Of a stretch of DNA of 8,271 bases, positions 1-7,446 are shown one piece after another. The DNA lies in assembly GCA_937952875.1 (NCBI GenBank), contig CALFDI010000219.1, positions 1 through 8,271 of the forward strand, in the 5' to 3' direction. Below the pieces are notes generated by a model. It did no database searches, was not told the origin of the DNA, and saw only the letters and a program-made list of their open reading frames with translations. Position 1 is the first letter of the stretch; the number at the start of each line of letters is the position of its first letter. The DNA is from an uncultured Verrucomicrobiales bacterium. GTDB lineage: Bacteria > Verrucomicrobiota > Verrucomicrobiia > Verrucomicrobiales > Akkermansiaceae. The translations under genes and the position numbers were made by a program.

Positions 1-1
1 C

Positions 2-1819
2 TCAGGAACAAATGTCCGCACAGAGATCTGGGTAGCAGGATTAAGAAATCCGTTTCGTTTCACCTTCGACTCAGCCACAGGAAGATGCTTCATAGCAGAC
101 GTCGGCCAGGGCGCGCGGGAAGAGATTAATCTCGTCTCTGGAGGAGAAGACTGCGGCTGGTCCCGCCGGGAAGGAGACATCGCGCACAATGCCGGGCCTG
201 CTGGTAGCACCACGCAAACTCAGCTCGATGCATTTAACTTCCACGAGCCCATTCACGCCTACCCTCGCTCTGATGGATCTAGTATTACGGGAGGAATCGT
301 TTATCGTGGTAGCCGAATTTCTGAACTCTTCGGGCATTATATCTTCACAGACTACAACAGTGGACGCTTCTGGAGCTTAAGCGAGCAGGCAAATGGCTCA
401 TGGACGCGTCAACAACTGCTCACACAGAATCGCATCGCCGGCTTTGGAATCGATCCCTCTAACAATGACCTCCTCTGCTGTAATCTGTCCTCGGGAGAAA
501 TTTTGCGTTTAGTCCGTGCTAGCTCGAGTAACGCCGCACCTCAACGCCTCTCAGAGACTGGCGCCTTTTCTCAGCTCCAGACATTAACCCCACATACTGG
601 TATATATGGCTATGATGTGAATCTCCCCTTCTGGTCAGATCATGCGACGAAGAAGCGCTGGTTTTCCATTCCAGATGGTAGCTCTACGATGACCTTCTCG
701 GAAGAAGACTCATGGGACTTTCCCACTGGCCAGATCTGGATCAAGCACTTCGATCTCGAAATGGAACGCGGGAATCCCACCACATCGCGAAAGCTAGAAA
801 CTCGTTTTATCGTAAAGACAGCTACCGGAGCCTACGGTCTCTCCTACCGCTGGCGAGCTGATGGATCAGATGCCGATCTCATAGGACCTGATGGTCTGAA
901 TGAAGATCTTCAGATTATCGAGAATGGCAGCCCTATCACACAAACTTGGCAGTATCCTTCTCGCAATGACTGTATGACCTGTCACCTTCCATCGAACAAT
1001 TATGCTTTATCCTTTCACTCTCCTCAACTGAACCGATCCGGAGCGCTGGGAAGTGATCAGATTGACGCTCTTGCATGTGCTGGCTTTTTCAATACTTCAC
1101 CTCCCGTATCTCGCAGATTACCTGCGCATCCCGCGCTAGAAGATAATAGTGTCAGCCGCGAAGCGAGAGTGCGGGCCTATCTGGATGTGAACTGTGCCAT
1201 GTGCCACCGACAAGATGTCGCCATCACTCCGGCGAACTTCGATACACGACTCAGCATCAATACAGATGCGAGCAATCTCATCCGCGGCCTGCTGTCTGAC
1301 TCGCTCGGAGACCCTGACAATCGCGTAATCACCCCTGGTGATAGCGATCACTCCGCGCTCCTCACGCGTCTCTCAAATGGTCCAAATCGTATGCCTCCCT
1401 TAGCGTCTACGGAAGAGGACGTAGACGCGATTGCTCTGATTCGCGATTGGATCGAAAATGATCTGACTACTCGGCAATCATACTCCGAATGGTCCATTTC
1501 TCAGCTAGGCAGTGTGCTCCCGATGGACGGAGATGCCGATGGTGACGGTGATTCGAATCAGCTAGAATTCCTCACTGGGACTGATCCTGAAGATAGCACT
1601 TCGCGTTTCCGATTAGATCTCACTGGCACAGAAAGTCTCACATTTCTCAGACCCGCGAACCGCCGCCTTCTCATAGAAGAAAGCAGTGACCTCCTGAACT
1701 GGAGGCCACTGCTCGATCCGAATAATACTCTCAGGGCGCCGGCAGCAGCGAGTATGCAGACTCTGGATCTCCCAGAGAGAGGCACTCTCTTTCTACGTGC
1801 ACGGGTGGAGGCACCCTAG
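2..1819 (+). CDS. PQQ-type sugar dehydrogenase fused to diheme cytochrome c, with TSP3-like tail (5' partial)
   Basis: The open frame runs from the left edge to TAG at 1817-1819, giving 605 residues with the N-terminus missing. Residues 1-170 are the end of a glucose/sorbosone dehydrogenase beta-propeller: GLRNPFRF (13-20), IADVGQ (31-36), EEIN (40-43), ITGGIVYRG (95-103) and FTDYNSGRFW (115-124). Residues from about 185 resemble the SO_2930-type diheme cytochrome family. They carry two haem-binding sites, CMTCH (324-328; bases 971-985) and CAMCH (398-402; 1193-1207), and an RMPP motif (Met464) that could supply an axial ligand. An aspartate-rich thrombospondin-3-like calcium repeat (about 509-531) ending in FLTGTDPED follows, then a beta-rich tail with the IEESSDLLNW motif. 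Inference: a periplasmic or exported enzyme that oxidises a sugar or alcohol and passes electrons to its own haems. Substrate and signal peptide cannot be seen. A TTG at 503 is only an internal codon. Confidence 0.9.
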   Translation, partial: SGTNVRTEIWVAGLRNPFRFTFDSATGRCFIADVGQGAREEINLVSGGEDCGWSRREGDIAHNAGPAGSTTQTQLDAFNFHEPIHAYPRSDGSSITGGIVYRGSRISELFGHYIFTDYNSGRFWSLSEQANGSWTRQQLLTQNRIAGFGIDPSNNDLLCCNLSSGEILRLVRASSSNAAPQRLSETGAFSQLQTLTPHTGIYGYDVNLPFWSDHATKKRWFSIPDGSSTMTFSEEDSWDFPTGQIWIKHFDLEMERGNPTTSRKLETRFIVKTATGAYGLSYRWRADGSDADLIGPDGLNEDLQIIENGSPITQTWQYPSRNDCMTCHLPSNNYALSFHSPQLNRSGALGSDQIDALACAGFFNTSPPVSRRLPAHPALEDNSVSREARVRAYLDVNCAMCHRQDVAITPANFDTRLSINTDASNLIRGLLSDSLGDPDNRVITPGDSDHSALLTRLSNGPNRMPPLASTEEDVDAIALIRDWIENDLTTRQSYSEWSISQLGSVLPMDGDADGDGDSNQLEFLTGTDPEDSTSRFRLDLTGTESLTFLRPANRRLLIEESSDLLNWRPLLDPNNTLRAPAAASMQTLDLPERGTLFLRARVEAP

Positions 1820-1827
1820 ATGTTATA

Positions 1828-3921
1828 TTATTTCAATTTCTTGATAAGCTCGACAAATTCAACACGCGCTTCGTCATCGCCAGATACTGCCTCAGCAGAT
1901 TGCTGAATCTTCTCCCAGCTCATGCTCTTAGCAACGTCCATGCCACGGAGCTTCATACCGGTCATGAGCACGCTGGTGGCAAACTGAAAGTCACGACCTG
2001 CCTGTGTGAGTGCCACTGGATCATCTACTACAAATTGAGTTGTCAGAATGCTCTTGTCACCGTCTGGCGCTTTGTGGCGAAGCTTTAGTGTAAACCAGTC
2101 GTTGCTAGCAGCCACCTTACGCTTAGGAGTGTTCTCTATTTGATACTTTAATTGATCTACCTTCGGGCGGATTGACGACTCTACACCAACGGGCACGATC
2201 TCGTAGAAGGCGGTCACAGTGTGGCCAGCACCGATGTCTCCTGCATCGACCTTATCGTTATTAAAGTCTTCAGCCTTGAGCTGACGGTTCGCGTAACCAA
2301 GAAGGCGATACGCCTGCACTTTGCCTGGATTGAACTCGATCTGAATTTTGACATCCTTTGCGATGGTGACGAGGGTTCCCGTAAGCTTTTTAAAGAATAC
2401 GTTCCGCGCCTCACGATCACTATCGATGAAGAAGTAGTTTCCATTCCCGTCATTCGAGATCGACTCCAGCATGCGGTCATTCAGATTTCCTGAGCCGAGC
2501 CCTAGGACGCTGAGATAGATCCCTGCAGATGACTTTTCCTTCACGAGATCAACCAGCGCTTGATCGCTTGTCGTGCCGACATTGAAGTCTCCATCTGTGG
2601 CGAGCAATACACGATTCACCCCACCTTTTACGAAATTCTTCGTAGCAAGTTCATAGGCACGCTTAATACCGGCTCCACCATTTGTCCCTCCGCCTGACTG
2701 GAGAGTTTCCATGGCCTTAATCGCTGCGAGACGACCTTCTGCGGTGAGGCGAGTCGGCTCTAAGACGACGGCATCTCGCCCAGCGTAGACAACGATCGAT
2801 ACACTATCTCTCTCATCTAATTGCTCGAGGAGCAGGATCATAGACCGCTGAAGAAGTGGAAGCTTCCGTGAATCGTTCATGGACCCAGACACGTCTAACA
2901 AGAAGACGAGGTTCGATCCTGGACGCTCGGCAGCGTCGACGTCCTTGCCCTGAATGGCGACACGAGCGAGGAGATGATCCTTTTCCCACGGACAAGTCGC
3001 GAGCTGTGTATCGAAGCCAAATGCGGCATCTCCTTTCGGTTGTGCATAGTCGTAGGAGAAGTAGTTGATCATTTCCTCTATGCGAACTGAGTCAGGATGA
3101 ATCCCCTGCCCATCTGTGACTGAACGGCGAAAGTTCGTGTAAGATGCCGTATCAACATCGACTGAGAATGTGGAAAGAGGAGCCTCCAACGGAGTCGCCC
3201 ATTTGGGATCTACGAGAGTTCCGTATTGATTTCCACGACGCAAATCAAGTGGCTTCGCTCCACGGGGGATATCGATTCTTCTTCGTTCAGTGAGAGTTTG
3301 GATCTTTGGTGAAAGTTTATTTTGCCGCCTAGTCACTGAAGGCGAGTTCGCCTGAGATACAAAAGCATCTACTGATACTTCACTCTCACTAATACTAATA
3401 GCCGCTAATTGCTCTGCACTTAGTTTGGCCACTACTTCGTCGCCGAGTCCATTGCCGAAATCCTCACCAGCTCCGAAGTCTAATCCCTCTGGAGTTGGCA
3501 CTGATATATTTGGACGTGACACTGACTCATCTGGAACTGGCGCCGATACATCGGAAAGAGCCTCAGCGGCGAGGACACGCATCCGCCTAGAACTAGGAGC
3601 AGTTGGCTTCTTCGCTTCTTTGCCCCTCGCCAATTTCTCCAAAGGCGCTCGCATTTCCTGTTCTGGTGCAATCATCTGCTCACTTTCATTCACAGCTAAG
3701 ATATTGCTTTTGCGAACAATTGGCTGAGAGACTACGTATAGAGCAACAGTAGCGACGGCAGCGGAGGAAAGGAGTATCGGCCACATGTAAGAGCGGCTTT
3801 TTTGAGACTCTTCTTCAGCGAGAGCTTTCTTTAGACTTTCAGGAATCTCAACGGGTTGATCTTTCTCAGCTTGTTGCTTGAGAAGTTCATCGATGAGGTG
3901 GTCTTCTGGTTTCATGGTCAT
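1828..3921 (-). CDS. YfbK-like von Willebrand factor A domain protein, single membrane anchor
   Basis: This 697-residue protein has the domain order of the E. coli YfbK family. The N-terminal 45 residues are charged and probably cytoplasmic, and one membrane helix spans about 46-68. A low-complexity linker rich in Pro, Ser and Glu covers about 75-215. Next come the vWF_A N-terminal region (about 245-325, with FSVDVDTASYTNFRR and EEMINYFSYDY), the VWA domain (about 336-515) and a DUF3520-type C-terminus (about 520-697). The metal-ion site is intact: DVSGS (Asp343, Ser345, Ser347), Thr413 in GGTNGG and Asp443 in ATDGD. VWA domains bind protein partners through a divalent metal; the partner here is unknown. 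The gene starts 15 bp after the ECF sigma stop, so the two are probably co-transcribed and functionally linked. ATG 3921 and ATG 3915 are both possible starts, neither with a Shine-Dalgarno sequence. Unlike E. coli YfbK, which is annotated as a lipoprotein, I see no lipobox. Confidence 0.92.
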   Translation of the reverse strand: MTMKPEDHLIDELLKQQAEKDQPVEIPESLKKALAEEESQKSRSYMWPILLSSAAVATVALYVVSQPIVRKSNILAVNESEQMIAPEQEMRAPLEKLARGKEAKKPTAPSSRRMRVLAAEALSDVSAPVPDESVSRPNISVPTPEGLDFGAGEDFGNGLGDEVVAKLSAEQLAAISISESEVSVDAFVSQANSPSVTRRQNKLSPKIQTLTERRRIDIPRGAKPLDLRRGNQYGTLVDPKWATPLEAPLSTFSVDVDTASYTNFRRSVTDGQGIHPDSVRIEEMINYFSYDYAQPKGDAAFGFDTQLATCPWEKDHLLARVAIQGKDVDAAERPGSNLVFLLDVSGSMNDSRKLPLLQRSMILLLEQLDERDSVSIVVYAGRDAVVLEPTRLTAEGRLAAIKAMETLQSGGGTNGGAGIKRAYELATKNFVKGGVNRVLLATDGDFNVGTTSDQALVDLVKEKSSAGIYLSVLGLGSGNLNDRMLESISNDGNGNYFFIDSDREARNVFFKKLTGTLVTIAKDVKIQIEFNPGKVQAYRLLGYANRQLKAEDFNNDKVDAGDIGAGHTVTAFYEIVPVGVESSIRPKVDQLKYQIENTPKRKVAASNDWFTLKLRHKAPDGDKSILTTQFVVDDPVALTQAGRDFQFATSVLMTGMKLRGMDVAKSMSWEKIQQSAEAVSGDDEARVEFVELIKKLK

Positions 3922-3936
3922 AATCGTGTTGTTCTG

Positions 3937-4476
3937 TTAGTTGGATGGTTGGTTTTGGCTGAGGCACTCACGCAGGGCAGAACGGGCTCTTTCGAGACGT
4001 TTTCGCAATGCGCTCGCACTGGTTTTGAGGACATCTGCGGCGTCATCAGAGGTGCGTCCCTCATCGTATGTGCAGCAGATCGCCTCTTGCATGAGATCCG
4101 GCAGCTTAGCGCGGCAGTCACTCAGGCGGTGGAACAGTTCGTTGTCCGGCTCGTCTATGAAGACGGCTTCTAATCTCTCGAGAACGTCGTCATCGAGAAC
4201 GGTTTCGCGTTTATAGCGGCGACAATGTTCCCGCCACTTATTACGAATAACCCCACGCAGCCAGCATCCGAAGTCCCGCGATTGATCGAACTTCCCCACA
4301 CTCTTCCAGGCGACGATATACGAGTCCTGGAGAAGATCATTAGCTGTGCTCTGGGATTTCGCCAGAACTGTGGCGTAAGCCGTGAGTCCACGGTGATGAT
4401 CTGTGATGAGGTCAGTAAACCGTTCGCGGTCCATGACGGGTTCTATATTATGTGCTGCTGCTTGCATAGGATTCAC
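3937..4476 (-). CDS. ECF-type RNA polymerase sigma factor (Rhodopirellula/Verrucomicrobium-like)
   Basis: This 179-residue protein has the two-domain layout of an extracytoplasmic-function sigma factor. Region 2 lies at about 20-90, with ANDLLQDSYIVAWKS and FGCWLRGVIRNKWREH matching the core-binding and -10-recognition helices. Region 4 lies at about 125-172, with LPDLMQEAICCTYDEGRTSDDAAD followed by the helix ending in ALRKRLERARSALREC. Regions 1 and 3 are absent, as expected for the class. It probably directs transcription in response to an envelope or stress signal. The next gene, 15 bp downstream, encodes a membrane VWA protein that could be its regulator, since no classical zinc-binding anti-sigma gene is present. 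The start is uncertain: GTG 4476, ATG 4467 and ATG 4434 are all in frame and none has a Shine-Dalgarno sequence. ATG 4434 would place region 2 at the usual distance from the N-terminus. Confidence 0.92.
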   Translation of the reverse strand: MNPMQAAAHNIEPVMDRERFTDLITDHHRGLTAYATVLAKSQSTANDLLQDSYIVAWKSVGKFDQSRDFGCWLRGVIRNKWREHCRRYKRETVLDDDVLERLEAVFIDEPDNELFHRLSDCRAKLPDLMQEAICCTYDEGRTSDDAADVLKTSASALRKRLERARSALRECLSQNQPSN

Positions 4477-4535
4477 AAGCTATTGGCGTGGCAGCAGAAA
4501 AGTGTGACAGGTCTTTTGAAAAAAGTTTTCTACAA

Positions 4536-4578
4536 CGAAAAAGCCGCGCCCTGTTCCCCTGAGGGAAAGAACGCGGCT
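4536..4578 (-). terminator. Intrinsic terminator ending the putative RNA
   Basis: On the minus strand a GC-rich hairpin pairs AGCCGCG with CGCGGCT (4572-4578 with 4542-4548). Its inner arms, TTCCC and GGGAA, pair around a CTCA loop. The stem is followed directly by a run of five T (4542-4538). The plus strand has no T run after the stem, so termination is leftward. It lies 60 bp before the sigma-factor start and would isolate that gene from upstream transcription. Confidence 0.8.
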
Positions 4579-4822
4579 CTTATCACTATGAAATGAACTG
4601 GTTGGTTGAAAACTGGTCCGCTTGGAGGCGGATTTCTTGGTGGTGAAGCGAAGTGTTTATCTTCTCACGCAGAGCTTGAAGGGAGAGAGCTACTGCGAGC
4701 GAAAGAGACCCGGGACTCAACAGGGTATCATCCCGGATCTCCACAACGCACATGTCCTTGTTCAGGGGACAACCTTTAAGAGTGGTTATGTAAGTCTTTA
4801 GTCACTCAATACAGCAAATTAC
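4541..4822 (-). ncRNA. Putative structured small RNA, about 280 nt, family not recognised
   Basis: This gene-free stretch has a promoter at its right end and an intrinsic terminator at its left end, both on the minus strand. In transcript order the predicted hairpins are as follows. The first is TGTCC/GGACA (4771-4753). The second is a 10-bp stem AGATCCGGGA/TCCCGGGTCT (4740-4706), which can extend through GGAG/CTCT pairs to a GCG/CGC clamp spanning 4749-4699. The third is GTGAGAAG with CTTC-GCT-TCAC around a 7-nt loop (4668-4643). The fourth is TCCGC/GCGGA with loop CTCCAA (4632-4617), followed by the terminator. ACCAGTT occurs twice near 4615-4595. I looked for hallmarks of tmRNA, RNase P RNA and SRP RNA and saw none. 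A TCCCCTGA string recalls 6S RNA, but length and layout do not fit it well. It could instead be a long 3' UTR of the TrmJ-like gene. Confidence 0.5.
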
Positions 4823-4827
4823 CTATC

Positions 4828-4836
4828 ATTATAACA
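4828..4836 (-). promoter_or_regulatory. Extended -10 promoter for the putative RNA
   Basis: The minus strand reads TGTTATAAT, a perfect TGn extension plus a consensus TATAAT box. The region 16-18 bp upstream shows no good -35 box, which is acceptable for an extended -10 promoter. The predicted transcription start is near 4822-4820, 52 bp or more past the TrmJ-like stop codon, so the RNA would be an independent unit. Confidence 0.5.
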
Positions 4837-4887
4837 AACGTAAGTATTGTTTTGTTATATGAAACTATTCTCTCTAATGAAACCTGA

Positions 4888-5619
4888 CTAACGGCGTTTC
4901 ATCAGGCTCGTGATGACTCCATGTAGGCCTTTTAGCTCTCGATCCGTCGGTTGAGACCTTGTGAAAAAAGCGCGTAGTTGCTTCATTGTAGAAGGTTTTT
5001 TAAGTGGATTAGGGAAATATCCACCCGTTTCGAGTTCGCCTTCTAATCGAGTAAAAAATCCATCCAAATCATCACGGCTCGCGAGCGGGTCAGACTGTTT
5101 TTTACAAATAATTCCCTCATCTTTCTCATAGGAACTCCACCATTCCCAACTAAATAGCAAAACAGCCTGAGCGAGATTCAAAGATGTATAATCAGGATTC
5201 ATTTGATAATTGATCAGCCGGTCGGCTCTCGAGAGCACTTCATTATCTAATCCTGAAGCCTCTGGCCCAAAAAGAATGCCACAATGATGGGTCTCATGAG
5301 CTGCCGTATGAGCCGTGACATCTGCGACGGCGTCTCGAAGCCCTAGAGTCGGAATTTCTAATCCACGAACGCGAGCTGATGTGGCTAAAACGCGAGTGCA
5401 GTCAGCAATCGCTTCGTCAATATGCGAGTAATAGCGGGCAGATCGGATAATGTCTGATGCACCAGCAGAGGGAGAAATGGCATCATCATTCGGCCATCCA
5501 TCGCGCGGCGCCACCAGACGTAGATCTGTGAGCCCGCAGTTCAGCATGGCCCGCGCGCACATGCCGATATTAACCGCCATCTGTGTGCCGACGAGGATGA
5601 TGCTAGGTGAGTCTGCCAT
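4888..5619 (-). CDS. TrmJ-like tRNA 2'-O-methyltransferase (SPOUT/TrmH superfamily)
   Basis: From ATG 5619 this is 243 residues, close to E. coli TrmJ, which methylates the ribose of tRNA nucleotide 32 using S-adenosylmethionine. The three SPOUT motifs are visible, counting from ATG 5619. Motif 1 is NIGMCARAM (17-25) after the opening strand SIILVGTQ. Motif 2 is FGPEASGL (117-124) and motif 3 is SLNLAQAV (146-153), which form the knotted cofactor site. The C-terminal helical extension matches TrmJ: FFTRLEGELETGGYF, then LRAFFTRSQPTDRELKGLHG. In motif 2 the residue after FGPE is Ala, where TrmJ proteins usually have Arg. The frame could also start at GTG 5649, but the extra ten residues precede the family's normal start. 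It lies 65 bp downstream of the DUF547 gene on the same strand and may be co-transcribed. Other 2'-O-ribose methyltransferase subfamilies are less likely. Confidence 0.88.
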   Translation of the reverse strand: MADSPSIILVGTQMAVNIGMCARAMLNCGLTDLRLVAPRDGWPNDDAISPSAGASDIIRSARYYSHIDEAIADCTRVLATSARVRGLEIPTLGLRDAVADVTAHTAAHETHHCGILFGPEASGLDNEVLSRADRLINYQMNPDYTSLNLAQAVLLFSWEWWSSYEKDEGIICKKQSDPLASRDDLDGFFTRLEGELETGGYFPNPLKKPSTMKQLRAFFTRSQPTDRELKGLHGVITSLMKRR

Positions 5620-5684
5620 ATGCGGCAGAGTGCCTAGAGATGAGGTCACGAGTCAAGCAAGCCGACCCGAGATCAGCCCTCTCT

Positions 5685-6461
5685 TTATCTTTGCTCGTTG
5701 AGCTTCCAGTTATATTTGAGATAGCGTGGATTCTTCGTCTGCGAGAGAAGAAAGGCTTTGTCTTCATTTTTAGCGTATTGTGAGAGCACTTTGTAGGCGC
5801 CGCCACCAGCTTCGAAGTCGCCCTTATACCAATCGAATAACTTAGAGACGGTGACTTTCTTCTCCACTGGGGAGATGTAATTCAGATCATCCCGCTGAGC
5901 GAAGGCGGTAAAGGCCGCGTCAATCTGCTCGTCTAACTTCTCAGGTGTGTAGGCGAATCTTTGCAGCGGCGGGCAGCTCTTTGCACAACAGACAAAGATG
6001 CCGTGAGCCTTCCAGCCGAGCTCTGGAATACCCGTCGCCTTCTCAATCTGATCAAGAGAGACGTTCTGACCACCTATGAGATTTCGCTTTTCAGTAAAAG
6101 CTCCGCCTTTATCACGGATACTCTTCAATGGGTAATTTTCCATGATGAATGAGATGGCGAAGGCATTGTAGGCATTCGCTGTCGAGGCACCGAGATCATT
6201 CCCCTTTGCCTGCTTTCCGTCGATTGTTGAAAAGCTCGCTAAATAGCTATCGAGTTTTTTCCTATCTTCGCTGTTCTTTTTCCAACCTGCATAATCAACA
6301 AGCCCCTGCTCATCCACATACTTCTTTAAAAGGCTATCCCAAGGGGAATGGTCGACCTTCGCAGGAAAAGCGACAGCTCCAGATGGCGTCGATGAGCAAG
6401 ACGACACGACAAGACTGAGTAAGGCGGTTAGTATAAATGCGTATGGTTTTAAAAAAGTCAT
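5685..6461 (-). CDS. DUF547 family lipoprotein
   Basis: This 258-residue protein starts with a short basic N-terminus and hydrophobic stretch ending in VVSSC. Cys22 is therefore a likely lipidation site, in a slightly non-canonical lipobox. DUF547 features follow in order: WDSLLKKYVDEQGLVDYAGW (41-60), NAYNAFAISFIMENYP (96-111), the loop LIGGQNVSLDQIE (128-140), the cysteine cluster CCAKSCPPL (158-166), AYTPEKLDEQID (170-181) and the closing VSKLFDWYKGDF (205-216). The biochemical role of DUF547 is not known to me. The conserved Cys and polar residues suggest an extracytoplasmic enzyme or binding protein, possibly thioredoxin-linked; that is only a guess. It is divergent from the MipA/OmpV gene across 129 bp. 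ATG 6461 is preceded by ACATAAAACGATC, with no Shine-Dalgarno sequence. Confidence 0.9.
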   Translation of the reverse strand: MTFLKPYAFILTALLSLVVSSCSSTPSGAVAFPAKVDHSPWDSLLKKYVDEQGLVDYAGWKKNSEDRKKLDSYLASFSTIDGKQAKGNDLGASTANAYNAFAISFIMENYPLKSIRDKGGAFTEKRNLIGGQNVSLDQIEKATGIPELGWKAHGIFVCCAKSCPPLQRFAYTPEKLDEQIDAAFTAFAQRDDLNYISPVEKKVTVSKLFDWYKGDFEAGGGAYKVLSQYAKNEDKAFLLSQTKNPRYLKYNWKLNEQR

Positions 6462-6590
6462 GATCGTTTTATGTAGCGTATATCAATAAGATCGCTAGCC
6501 CCATCTTCTATTCCCACACTCTGAATCGGTGTAGAGGCTTCGTTTCATTTGCTAAGTCTCTATTCAGACTTATCGTTTTTTCATCATCCT

Positions 6591-7391
6591 ATGAGTCCCC
6601 TTCCCTTTCTCCTCTCTGCAGCTGCTATTTCGCTTCCTTTCTCAACTGCTCTAGCTGAGGAAGAAACATTACAAATCAAGGCCGGAGCAGCCTTGCTCTA
6701 TAGTCCCACGTATCTAGGAGATGATGACTATCAGCTCTCACTCGTGCCAGCTATCGACATCTCATACGGAGCGTTTTTTGCATCGAAAGCAAAGGGCACA
6801 GGATTTCGCTTCGCTCAGTCAGGGGCCTGGGATTTCGGAGCACTAGCACGGCTCGACTTCGGTAGAGAAGAAGATGGTGAGAGGGCATTTAGCATTGCCG
6901 GGGATGACACAGACGATCTGATCGGCCTGGGCGATGTGGACCCGACTCTCGAGTTGGGTCTTTATGCCGCCTATTCATCGGGTGCCTGGACCTCGCGTTT
7001 AGAAATACTTCAGGGAATAGGTGGCCACGAAGGTCTCACTGGATCAGCTGATTTAAAATACAATACATCTACTAAGGTTTTAGGAAAACGTGGCTTTGTC
7101 TCACTCGGTCCACGCATCGACTTTGGCGATTCTCGCTATACGAGTGAATTTTTTGATGTCTCTGCTCGGCAATCAGCCGCATCAGGTCTCTCGGTGTATG
7201 ATGCAGACGGTGGGATTCACTCCGCTGGGCTAAGTGCCTCGCTCATCATCCCTCTAACAGAGCGCTACACCCTTATCAGCTTCGCCAGCTATACGCGCCT
7301 ACTTGGAGACGTCGCAGATTCATCTCTCGTTCAAGAGAGAGGATCAGAAGATCAGTTCTCTGCTGGAATCGCTCTGACCTATTCTTTCTAA
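6591..7391 (+). CDS. MipA/OmpV-family outer-membrane protein
   Basis: From ATG 6591 the protein has 266 residues and a clear signal peptide, with hydrophobic core PFLLSAAAISLPF and a probable cleavage after ALA at residue 22. The mature part looks like a beta-barrel with alternating hydrophobic strands. It opens with an MipA/OmpV-like segment (KAGAALLYSPTYLGDDDYQLSLVPAIDISYGAFFA, split here over about 30-65) and ends in the terminal-aromatic signature LTYSF used for outer-membrane insertion. Family members include MipA, a murein-hydrolase scaffold, and OmpV-type porin-like proteins; which role applies here cannot be told. A longer frame from TTG 6549 would add 14 residues before the signal peptide and is rejected. 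The 129-bp gap to the divergent DUF547 gene must hold both promoters, but I see no convincing boxes in it. Confidence 0.85.
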   Translation: MSPLPFLLSAAAISLPFSTALAEEETLQIKAGAALLYSPTYLGDDDYQLSLVPAIDISYGAFFASKAKGTGFRFAQSGAWDFGALARLDFGREEDGERAFSIAGDDTDDLIGLGDVDPTLELGLYAAYSSGAWTSRLEILQGIGGHEGLTGSADLKYNTSTKVLGKRGFVSLGPRIDFGDSRYTSEFFDVSARQSAASGLSVYDADGGIHSAGLSASLIIPLTERYTLISFASYTRLLGDVADSSLVQERGSEDQFSAGIALTYSF

Positions 7392-7399
7392 CAGCTGCT

Positions 7400-7433
7400 A
7401 AAAAAAGCCAGCTCCATGAACTGAAGCTGGCTT
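7400..7433 (-). terminator. Intrinsic terminator of the VOC gene
   Basis: The minus strand forms a 9-bp perfect stem, AAGCCAGCT (7433-7425) with AGCTGGCTT (7413-7405), around an 11-nt loop. It is followed by a seven-T run (7406-7400). It starts 14 bp after the VOC stop codon. On the plus strand the same stem is followed only by TTGAG, so it would stop rightward transcription from the MipA/OmpV gene weakly at best. Confidence 0.88.
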
Positions 7434-7446
7434 GAGTATTAGTGCT

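Noticed and set aside
503..1819. Separate cytochrome gene starting at TTG 503
   Set aside because: The frame is open without a stop back to base 2, and the upstream residues are clearly sugar dehydrogenase, so 503 is an internal codon.
2221..3727. Plus-strand open frames opposite the VWA gene
   Set aside because: They lie antisense to a well-supported coding region and resemble no protein family.
4503..4509. TGTCACA (minus strand) upstream of the sigma gene as an autoregulatory -35 box
   Set aside because: It resembles the -35 reported for ECF41-type promoters, but the matching CGTC -10 at the expected distance is absent and this sigma lacks the ECF41 extension.
4541..4822. 6S RNA, tmRNA, RNase P RNA or SRP RNA identity for the structured RNA
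   Set aside because: The TCCCCTGA string recalls 6S RNA, but the length and hairpin order do not match. The conserved strings of the other three families were not found on either strand.
4877..4902. Inverted repeat ATGAAAC/GTTTCAT over the TrmJ-like stop codon as a terminator
   Set aside because: The 7-bp stem is AT-rich with a 12-nt loop and no T run after it, so it is too weak to call.
6549..6590. N-terminal extension of the MipA/OmpV protein from TTG 6549
   Set aside because: The extra 14 residues precede a complete signal peptide that begins at ATG 6591.
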